Below are positions 29,301 through 34,156 of a DNA stretch of 64,000 bases, one piece after another. Origin of the DNA: Pseudomonas sp. B21-056 (GTDB taxonomy: Bacteria; Pseudomonadota; Gammaproteobacteria; Pseudomonadales; Pseudomonadaceae). Both the position numbers and the translations under genes were made by a program. Location of the stretch: positions 3,348,001 through 3,412,000 of the forward strand of contig NZ_CP087203.1 of NCBI RefSeq assembly GCF_026016325.1, given 5' to 3'. Position 1 is the stretch's first letter. Every line of letters begins with the position of its first letter. Under the pieces are notes generated by a model, which was not told where the DNA came from, searched no databases, and saw only the letters and a program-made list of their open reading frames with translations.

Positions 29301-29666
29301 GTAAGCTTTCCGGTTCCCGAACCGGCGGTCCTCGTTATCGAGCTCATGGGCATGTCGACTGATGCAGATCGCAGAGAATGGGTGATACCTTCATCGCCAA
29401 TGTCTGTCATGCGCTCTCATACATGGGGATACTTCCAGGAGGACGATAGATCTGAGAAAGCCACAGGAGTTCGGTTAGACGCTACGATTTCCTTTGTTAT
29501 TGAGTTTTTGAAAGCAGCAGGCAAGGATCTGGTAGTTGAGGTCGAAATCCAAAGAAAAGCTCGCCACCAAAATTATCGAAACCGAGGCGAAGATGAGCTC
29601 CAATACATTACCCCCAGTAACCGAATTTTCATCCTCAAGGGTGACGGAACCTTCCGAACACTCTGA
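23391..29666 (+). CDS. Giant nuclease-STAND NTPase, putative anti-phage (Avs-like) protein
   Basis: 2091-residue cytoplasmic protein, predicted defence ATPase. The N-terminal ~150 residues look like a Cap4/DUF4297-type PD-(D/E)XK nuclease: DGDQFHYLWAARRALQLL at 12-29, then possible catalytic Glu41, Asp62 and the Q-x-K pair Gln82/Lys84 (YMQLKHS). A STAND-type NTPase follows: P-loop HADAGVGKS (286-294), Walker B LLCIIIDAADNA (Asp391, Asp394), an arginine after the sensor strand (LVALCRPYRE, near 428) and the NPRVQALAL segment. Roughly 1,500 residues of helical, repeat-like sequence make up the sensor half. The size and order resemble Avs-type (AVAST) pattern-recognition NTPases, most like type 3 in having a DUF4297-like effector. 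That link is an inference. GC is visibly lower than the core genes. A partner gene overlaps its 3' end. Confidence 0.85.
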   Translation: MSESMLVRASRDGDQFHYLWAARRALQLLAPQSGLVAITIEGAATTEFPGGEQVEVGEQLIDIAEYYGSTELESATRIRYMQLKHSTLQVDEVWQPSGLEKTIRGFAERYVALQQKLPGVPLNERLEFWFVTNRTIHADFIAAVEDAAAQKKPRHPGNLKKLKAFASLDGEELASFCGMLRLDGSQDNYWTQRNILFQDVSGYLPDMDVDAPIRLKDLVNRKALSESATNPAITKMDVLRVLNTDEAQLFPAPCLIEELAEAIPRQQEQAVIRSIIDAADTPVIVHADAGVGKSVLSTRICQSLPNGSVGLLYDCFGNGQYRSVSGYRHRHRTALVQLANQLSALGFCHPLIPTVHADSTAYMRAFMHRVGQAVAMLRAKNKDALLCIIIDAADNAQMAAEEVGEPRSFIRDLLRETLPEGVRLVALCRPYREIMLDPPPRALSLGLNAFTLEETSAHLRQTFADASEHDVAEFHRLSSHNPRVQALALSRQKTLPEMLRLLGPNPTTVDSVIDTLLEKSIATLRDAAGNPERSQIDLICAGLAALRPLIPIAVLAEMSGVNPDLVRSFALDLGRPLVVNEGTIQFFDEPAESWFRKRFKPDASELGIFIAHLSDLSSSSAYVAGVLPQLMLEAGQFSQLVDLALTSSGLPDSGPVERRDIELQRLQFALKASLRVRRYPEAAKLALKAGGESAGDERQRALLQENADMVSVFMDSNGVQETVSRRTFGSGWIGSHHVYEATILSGHADLIGEARSRLRMAEEWLDNWAKLSAKERQKEPVTNKDLAMMAVAHLSIHGAESAAKSLRRWTPRSISYEAGRIVAKCLLDHGWYQELDELAVKAGNDLPLVLALAEETRNLNRWLPTEPIQRVFKLLARGQIQVDHVNSNRAAPLSAVLALIETAYHHSICDTAEARDLLARYLPSQAPAHLSSRFGGSPTSYLRACALHAALSHKSLELIDVASPTLKEEMQAAKSHGKSQELREFEAEIAVLIPWVNLWAQSFVKPLAKAELIEAVVQAKANSTPSWEYGYRDQPQTANEIANLWIDILLTSQVAEHRTVQELVDWTTTLKRPLFTPTLNRLTRLCAIVVGAENFAFELAEKAAALNRVDRSDVRHLVEGLVDVARSLLPISPTDAEGYFHEAVEVASKIGDENFARWEALIQLAERAANETRPAPEVAYNFARCAEVTRSYVDRDKHFAWNATIEALVGLCPSSSLTIASRWRDRHFGSDGRILEVAIRKLLSRKNISPLDALPMIGFRAEWNETALVEAALGACTEHQAKETALNLAYRHMTLEKQTAANWQALESIASSASVTLPGLSLRTRETAPNEAANGKSQLSESDHQARISQNKHDWDEVFFGCDLSTSTGISTAHIRFRDGDPPFYMDVFFSKIFERIQVGEEFSFLTAFANTAKFSLWDIRSFLEALPPHWKARPALRKALEAMLKVVFGRHCMEITRSRYHDVMPLDLAYQSVGIDKHELLDVVLAAIAESTELAGAERLFSLVGLLADKLTDEEALGALSYGLELFDAVLEESDGDGPWSQKLTPPNTIEDAQAGYIWAGLASPLAATRWEAAHTVVALCALNRKRVIDALFAHANNDTKMPYADARFEFYNLHAHQWLLIAASRAALEHPDTLVPHFGYFLVKADPHQHHVLIRLFAARTLMTLIGHKRVTVPPDTQRQVANTCACVYENVEQRQPPASNSVVESEESIEGIRDFFGGDFDQYWLKPLGRCFGMKQSQVCQEARKTLHDELDNTTALHWGADARNKAEFFRYEDTSCRQGSYPRADDLSFYYSYHAMMMTAGRLVSTHPQIGVRDDWYEEMFPEWLTRHDIARSDGRWVADRRDPEPGSRTDWPEHGQADEWLKSISMRDFDRGLYPSSGLITIWGHWTEVDVNHSETISVHSALVSPTTSSSLLRAIQTVEHPHDFRIPSAGDDLEFDAPPYQLKGWVQDQHHESGIDNGDPWAGNVSFPVPEPAVLVIELMGMSTDADRREWVIPSSPMSVMRSHTWGYFQEDDRSEKATGVRLDATISFVIEFLKAAGKDLVVEVEIQRKARHQNYRNRGEDELQYITPSNRIFILKGDGTFRTL

Positions 29667-30381
29667 AGCGATCATGGCCCTCGGAAAAAAGTTGGTCACA
29701 GAGCAGGGATTTGATGGTTCAGTGGATACGCTTGGTCGCTGGATGGCTCATCACATCGCCGAACTTATTCAAGAGGCTGAGTCGGCGAATGATGACGCCC
29801 GCCCCGTAAAAATGGCACACGTGCGTGAGGCAGTTTTAGCATTGTGGTCACATCGACACGTACTTCCCAATGGTCGTAGCCCTTTCGCAGGCATGGAGCC
29901 GATTTTCGATGCATTGGAAAGCTTAGACCCGGACACACCTCACTTTCGATACTTCTCAACGTCCAGTGCCCCACACACCAGTGACGAAGAATCAGAGGAG
30001 GTGCAAAAATACGTTGACATGGCAAAAGCCGTCGACGGAGCATCTAAAGTCATCGTCAACTTTTGCATAGCCGAGGCGGCGCAGAGAGCGCTCGACTCTT
30101 CCAAAGCGTGGGTACAACTCGCCAGTAAAGCTGAAGCGGACGAGGGCCTGGATATCACCTTGATAAGGATCATTGCCGACAGAAGTGATCTGATGAAGGC
30201 GCCAAATCCAGCTACAAAGCGTCGTCGTATTCTGAATGACCGAAAACAAAAATTAGAAGCCTTACTCATCGTCGCATCAGAAGTCTTGGAGAGCATCGAT
30301 GCACAACTAGGTGAGCTGCCACCTGATGACCAAAACGATCAAGACGACTCTGAGATCATCCTAAATATGATCCTCGACTGA
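29593..30381 (+). CDS. Small partner protein overlapping the STAND NTPase gene
   Basis: Unrecognised 262-residue soluble protein. Mostly helical, with an early conserved-looking block (DTLGRWMAHHIAELI, then AVLALWSHRHVLPNGRSPF) and an acidic C terminus (PPDDQNDQDDSE). The start ATG 29593 has GAGGCGAAG directly upstream and lies inside the preceding gene, giving a 74-nt out-of-frame overlap. An alternative ATG 29674 just after the NTPase stop would give 235 residues but has a weaker ribosome site. The overlap implies translational coupling and a shared function, for example regulation of the NTPase or a second component. No catalytic motif seen. Confidence 0.8.
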   Translation: MSSNTLPPVTEFSSSRVTEPSEHSEAIMALGKKLVTEQGFDGSVDTLGRWMAHHIAELIQEAESANDDARPVKMAHVREAVLALWSHRHVLPNGRSPFAGMEPIFDALESLDPDTPHFRYFSTSSAPHTSDEESEEVQKYVDMAKAVDGASKVIVNFCIAEAAQRALDSSKAWVQLASKAEADEGLDITLIRIIADRSDLMKAPNPATKRRRILNDRKQKLEALLIVASEVLESIDAQLGELPPDDQNDQDDSEIILNMILD

Positions 30382-30513
30382 CGTCGTGGGCTACTCTGTT
30401 ACCCGTTACTACGCGCAAAGTGTGGCTGTGTCACATCACATCGCCGCTCGTTACCTTCAAGCTACGCGCATGTATGTCTGGCAGACGTGGTCATGTTGGC
30501 GTCGACTCCGAAT

Positions 30514-30624
30514 TGACCCAGTGCCCGATGGCACGTTGACCCAACGCCAATCGGTAAAGATCCAGCGTTGATAATGATTTGCAAGGTAGGAGCCTGGGTC
30601 AGTGTAATCCTTGTAACTGGGTCA
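30514..30624. repeat. Two inverted pairs of a TGGGTCA heptamer (possible IS21-like end relic)
   Basis: TGACCCA at 30514 and 30537 and the reverse complement TGGGTCA at 30595 and 30618; both pairs have the same 23-nt spacing. Multiple regularly spaced TGGGTCA-type repeats occur in the ends of some IS21-family elements, so this may be a transposon scar. No transposase gene is present. The 292-bp gap between the partner gene and the DUF4238 gene holds nothing else I can support. Confidence 0.4.
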
Positions 30625-30673
30625 GGATGGGGACTGTCACAAACAGATTAGGCAAATTGGAGAGTTTCACTGC

Positions 30674-31585
30674 ATGTCGAATCCCCCGCGCAATCACCAT
30701 TTTATTCCTCAACATTTCTTGAAGGCTTGGCAGCATTCCGATGGGAAAGTTTTCCGCTACCGCCGGTTGCCTTCATGCAACGTGATGGAGATCAAGTCGG
30801 TCTCCATCAAGCGCACAGCTTCCATTCAGGATCTGTACCATATCCAGTTTCCAGACGGTGGCTTTGAAGTCGAATCTAGCCATATAACTCCGCTGATTGA
30901 TGAGGCTGGTCACAAGATCATTAAGAAAGCACGCGGTAGTAATATCCAAGAATGGGATCTGGGAGATCGCAGGCAGTTGGCGAATACCCTCACGCTGCTG
31001 GAGGCTAGACATCCGGAGGTCCTCAAATCCATGGATGTTCGCTCGGATTTGAATCTCTTACGGGAACGGATAAAGGCCGAACGGTATTTCTCACATGACT
31101 CAATCGACGAAATTATCAATTACTTTCAGGCAAGCGATTCCCTCGGGGCAATATCTTTAGTTCTCTTGGCCCAGAACGAGGTACTGCCGTTGATTGATCA
31201 GCCTTTTTCAGACGGTCTCATGCGGGCGGCTATGAAGGAGTATAGCTATGATCAACACTGTTTGCTCTGCTCGGACTACCCTACGTCCCGTTGAGGAGAC
31301 TATTTGAAGGAGCTGTTGTTCATCGTTGCCATCAGCCCGCTTAAGGCCCTGGTATTCTCCAACAATCCCGCCGTCGAGGTTTTTGATCAGCTCAAACCGC
31401 GTGCTCGTGCACGGCTGATCAACCTCTATACATTGGGGAAGGCTCAAACAGCGTATTACTCTGATGATGCGCAAGGTGAGTTTGTCGACGCCCATCTCGG
31501 CTGGACGTTAAACCGCCCAGGTCTCGCCGAGCAGCGCCAGTACGTAGTGGATTTTTTGCTGGCTGAAGATGCGTGGCTTCGTTAG
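30674..31585 (+). pseudogene. DUF4238 family protein interrupted by an in-frame TGA
   Basis: Read through one stop, this frame gives about 302 residues, the normal size for the DUF4238 family (function unknown, often in accessory DNA). The N terminus carries the family signature NHHFIPQHFLKAW. The first part ends LLCSDYPTSR at TGA 31292-31294; the same frame continues GDYLKELLFIVAISPLKALVFSN, which matches the usual continuation of the family (SD-P followed by a strand ending in SP-x-x-A-L). No frame change is needed, so a single nonsense mutation (or sequencing error) explains the break. The product, if any, would lack its C-terminal third. Same strand as the NTPase pair, 292 bp downstream, low GC. 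Confidence 0.8.
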
Positions 31586-31656
31586 CACTTAGTCCAGAAA
31601 CTCAATTTATATAAGGGTTTCCCCCACCCGTTTTAGTTTTTCATCGCAGCTCATTC

Positions 31657-32538
31657 CTAATTGCGAAGGAACTCGATCAGTGGCACCAGCATTTGCTTGG
31701 GAGACGCAATAGGCTCTCCAATCTGTCGTGGCTCGCTGGTGCCTTCCTGTGAGCGAACACTAATGATCACACTATCATCGGACTGGTCTTGGGCGACCGC
31801 GATAAATCCATTTTCCAAAGGGTGGATGTGTTCCCTGGACTTAACCCCCGGGTAAAGCGGTGCTAGGTGAAAGTCACTTTTTAAGGCAATAATCTGGACC
31901 AAGGTATAAAGCCGCGGCTGAAAGTTCGTGGCAAGATAGGCATAGCTTTTAAGCAGAAGGATACTGGCGACCAATGCTCCAATGCTGTGAAACAGTACCG
32001 TGCTGCGAGTTTGTCGAATTGGTATTGGTCCTCCAAAGGTCCTAATCAACTGGATCAGGTATCGCATTGCACCTTCTAGGGGGAGCTGTATTAGGGTAAT
32101 GAGCGTCAGGATGAATCCGGCAACCGCAAGAACCATAGCAGCAACGAGCATCCATGCGGGTAGGTAAAACAGCAGAACAAGGAAGCTCGAGGTCATATCA
32201 AAAGTTTGTGGTGGGAGACCGAGTGCTTCGGCGACTAAATCGCGCGCTAAGACGGTAGCAACAAGCAAGACAAAAACATGAAGTAGGACAATAGGCGTTT
32301 TCGCAAATGGCTTGTCCCAAGCGCCATGCAGCCACCGTACGGTTGGAAGACACCACATGATAAAACCGCCGACGATCATCGCCATTGCCAGTGTTATAGC
32401 AATGTTCAGAAGCAAGTCATCTAACAAATAGGCTAGCAGGTAACCTGCGATAGAAGTCACCATTGCCGACGCATATAGACGCTGCGGAGCCGACGCGCTT
32501 TTGTATTGGTGTGTTAACCAAAGAATTAGCTTTCTCAT
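31657..32538 (-). CDS. Hypothetical multi-pass membrane protein
   Basis: 293 residues with about five hydrophobic segments (approximately 22-42, 45-63, 82-100, 118-150, 182-200) and a soluble C-terminal domain of about 90 residues (REHIHPLENGFIAVAQDQ, SDDSVIISVRS). Family not recognised. Opposite strand to the NTPase genes and lower GC than the core, so part of the island cargo. Its start codon lacks a clear ribosome site. A membrane protein beside a defence-type NTPase could be an effector, but nothing in the sequence shows this. Confidence 0.65.
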   Translation of the reverse strand: MRKLILWLTHQYKSASAPQRLYASAMVTSIAGYLLAYLLDDLLLNIAITLAMAMIVGGFIMWCLPTVRWLHGAWDKPFAKTPIVLLHVFVLLVATVLARDLVAEALGLPPQTFDMTSSFLVLLFYLPAWMLVAAMVLAVAGFILTLITLIQLPLEGAMRYLIQLIRTFGGPIPIRQTRSTVLFHSIGALVASILLLKSYAYLATNFQPRLYTLVQIIALKSDFHLAPLYPGVKSREHIHPLENGFIAVAQDQSDDSVIISVRSQEGTSEPRQIGEPIASPKQMLVPLIEFLRN

Positions 32539-32727
32539 TAACTGCTGGGTACCAGATAAGGTTGTTGAGTAGTTTGATTGGGTAGCTGCAAAACATATTT
32601 CGCGTGCAATGAGGTATAACAGTATTGGTCATTTGAAACCCAATCGACGCTTCTCGTGAGAGCAGATATTGTAGCCTTTAGGCCACCCAAGAGATGTAAT
32701 CCTTTTATAGCAAGCCGTTATGGTCAT

Positions 32728-33000
32728 CTAGGATGAATTGTGAATGGTGGGTACAGTCGGAATCAAATGAGGGGACGAGCGTTGGCATCTGATGATGCCA
32801 TATTCGCTTGCAAAGCGGGCAGACTCGTCAATGCTGAGGAAATCGACCCTGCCATTGGGCAGATATCTGACCCGAGAGATGCTCTCACGCCCCCCTACCC
32901 CCTCGATAAAGCGCATTCGCCCGGTTCGGCCCATTTCCACCAAGACTCCCATCCGCTCCTCAAAATCTGCCCGGATTTCTGGTGTATCAAAAGTGGCCAT
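32728..33000 (-). CDS. Small hypothetical protein (90 aa)
   Basis: Not recognised. ATG 33000 has AGGAG with a 9-nt spacer, which supports the start. The first ~75 residues look like a compact soluble domain (FDTPEIRADFEERMGVLVEMG, charged and helical, then SRVRYLPNGRVDFLSIDESAR), while the last residues look less constrained. The gene lies between the island membrane protein and the ParDE module, on the minus strand, directly downstream of a 33-codon ORF. Confidence 0.55.
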   Translation of the reverse strand: MATFDTPEIRADFEERMGVLVEMGRTGRMRFIEGVGGRESISRVRYLPNGRVDFLSIDESARFASEYGIIRCQRSSPHLIPTVPTIHNSS

Positions 33001-33018
33001 AATCTTAATCTCCTTCTC

Positions 33019-33120
33019 TCAAGACTTCATGACTGCCTGGACTTTGCCATTCAGCCGTGGCTCCCAACCGATATTCCACCCGGGCGGTGGTGTCAAAGCA
33101 CCTTCATGGATAGCAAGCAT
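33019..33120 (-). CDS. Possible 33-residue ORF upstream of the 90-aa gene
   Basis: A short frame (MLAIHEGALTPPPGWNIGWE and 13 more residues) ending 18 nt before the start of the 90-aa gene on the same strand. Composition is protein-like (Trp, Pro, Asn content) and both genes would sit in one transcript. The ribosome site is weak, so it could also be a leader peptide or the relic of a longer gene. Confidence 0.3.
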   Translation of the reverse strand: MLAIHEGALTPPPGWNIGWEPRLNGKVQAVMKS

Positions 33121-33208
33121 GACCGTCTCGCAGCGACGGCTGCTCCCGCCGAGTCAGCCATCACCTGATCGCCGGATGTCGGCCCCAAGCTATTCTCCTG
33201 AGCGAAAA

Positions 33209-33223
33209 TGGCATAGTATGCCA
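33209..33223. promoter_or_regulatory. Palindromic operator candidate upstream of parD
   Basis: TGGCATAGTATGCCA is a perfect 6-bp inverted repeat around AGT, 41 nt upstream of the parD start. ParD-type ribbon-helix-helix antitoxins autorepress by binding such palindromes in their own promoter, so this is the likely autoregulatory site. Confidence 0.6.
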
Positions 33224-33263
33224 ACAATCAAAAGTACCTGTCTGCATGGAACTGGAGCTAGTT

Positions 33264-33554
33264 ATGGCGACGCGAAACGTTGTGCTCACTCCTCACCAAG
33301 AACAGGTTATCCATGACCTTGTTCAGTCTGGCCGCTATCAGAATGCCAGCGAAGTGATGCGGGAAGGTTTGCGGCTATTGGAACAACGCATCGCCGAAGA
33401 CACCGCCAAGATTGAGGCCCTGCGTCAGGCGACCTCAATCGGCATCATGGATCTTGAGCACGGGCGCTTTACTCAGGTGAACGAAGGGGATCTGGAGCAC
33501 TACCTCGAGGGCTTGAGCCTGGAGGCAACCCTCCCCGCGCGAGAGAAACACTGA
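33264..33554 (+). CDS. parD: ParD-type antitoxin (ribbon-helix-helix)
   Basis: 96-residue antitoxin of the ParD/CopG-like class that neutralises the ParE toxin encoded 2 nt downstream. The N terminus forms the ribbon-helix-helix DNA-binding domain (RNVVLTPHQEQVIHDLVQSG, then ASEVMREGLRLLE), and the C-terminal half is the acidic toxin-binding tail. ATG 33264 follows GGAG with a 6-nt gap; the longer frame from 33246 lacks a ribosome site. Probably autorepressed through the palindrome at 33209. Confidence 0.9.
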   Translation: MATRNVVLTPHQEQVIHDLVQSGRYQNASEVMREGLRLLEQRIAEDTAKIEALRQATSIGIMDLEHGRFTQVNEGDLEHYLEGLSLEATLPAREKH

Positions 33555-33556
33555 GC

Positions 33557-33928
33557 ATGCCGCAGTATCGGATTTCCGACCCGGCGCGCGCCGACATTGT
33601 CGACATTCTCAGGCTCTCCCAGACGCAGTTCGGCGATCAAGCTCGCCAGCGCTACCAGGCGCTGATCCTCGCGGCGCTGCAAGCGCTTGCCGACACGCCT
33701 TATCGCATTGGCAGCCATGACCGCGATGAGCTTGCACCGGGCCTTCGCAGCTATCACCTCATCTATTCACGCCAACAGGCCAAACAAACCCATGGAACGG
33801 TCAAAAGCCCACGCCATATCGTGTTCTATCGTGTGGCATACGAAGACGTGATCGAGGTCGTCAGACTCCTTCATGACGCCATGGAAGTGCAGTTGCACTT
33901 GCCGAACGATTTTGGCCCAACGGCTTAA
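33557..33928 (+). CDS. parE: ParE-type toxin (RelE/ParE superfamily)
   Basis: 123-residue toxin of the ParE branch; ParE proteins poison DNA gyrase, although other targets occur in the superfamily. Family features seen: YRISDPARADIVDIL at the N terminus, a central helix pair with RYQALILAALQALADTP and a C-terminal strand VIEVVRLLHDAME. Two nt after the parD stop, hence coupled. An insertion KQTHGTVKSPRH before the strand HIVFYRV makes it slightly long for ParE. The module probably stabilises the island. Confidence 0.9.
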   Translation: MPQYRISDPARADIVDILRLSQTQFGDQARQRYQALILAALQALADTPYRIGSHDRDELAPGLRSYHLIYSRQQAKQTHGTVKSPRHIVFYRVAYEDVIEVVRLLHDAMEVQLHLPNDFGPTA

Positions 33929-34036
33929 CTGGCCAGGAACAGCAAAGGTAAGGCGCATCCTCGCTTAAGGGTATCGACTCATACTGGAGTCCGTCGGAGA
34001 TCGCCCTTCGCGTTCACTCGCGTTATCGGTGCGAAC

Positions 34037-34060
34037 GGGGGGCAAAAGTGGGGGCAAAAA
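34037..34060. repeat. Tandem GGGGGCAAAA repeat at the right island border
   Basis: Two 12-bp units (GGGGGGCAAAAG, TGGGGGCAAAAA) in tandem, about 40 bp inside the LysR 3'-end remnant. The left border has a GGGGGCA inverted pair (22912-22964). Such motifs often accompany tyrosine-integrase attachment regions in pseudomonads; that connection is inferred. Confidence 0.45.
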
Positions 34061-34092
34061 CAAACTCTATCGATCTGAAAATACCGCCCTAG

Positions 34093-34134
34093 AGCCAAGT
34101 CAAAATGTTCTTCGGGGATCCGGACAGTCTTTGA
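34093..34134 (+). pseudogene. Remnant of a LysR gene 3' end at the right island border
   Basis: Thirty-three bases encode KMFFGDPDSL-stop, matching QMFFGDPESL-stop at the end of the LysR gene 11.3 kb to the left (22795-22827). Nearly all differences are at third codon positions, so the two are diverged homologous gene ends rather than an exact duplication. An in-frame TAG at 34090-34092 shows that the rest of the gene is absent. It marks the right boundary of the inserted island; the histidine kinase gene ends 22 bp further on. Confidence 0.75.
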
Positions 34135-34156
34135 ATGAGTTCCATAGCCTCGGTAC

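Noticed and set aside
30386..30571. A 61-codon frame after the partner gene
   Set aside because: No ribosome site, no protein-like pattern, and it overlaps the TGGGTCA repeat region.
31292..31294. Selenocysteine or programmed read-through at the TGA in the DUF4238 gene
   Set aside because: No SECIS-like hairpin recognised just downstream and no reason for Sec in this family; a nonsense mutation is simpler.
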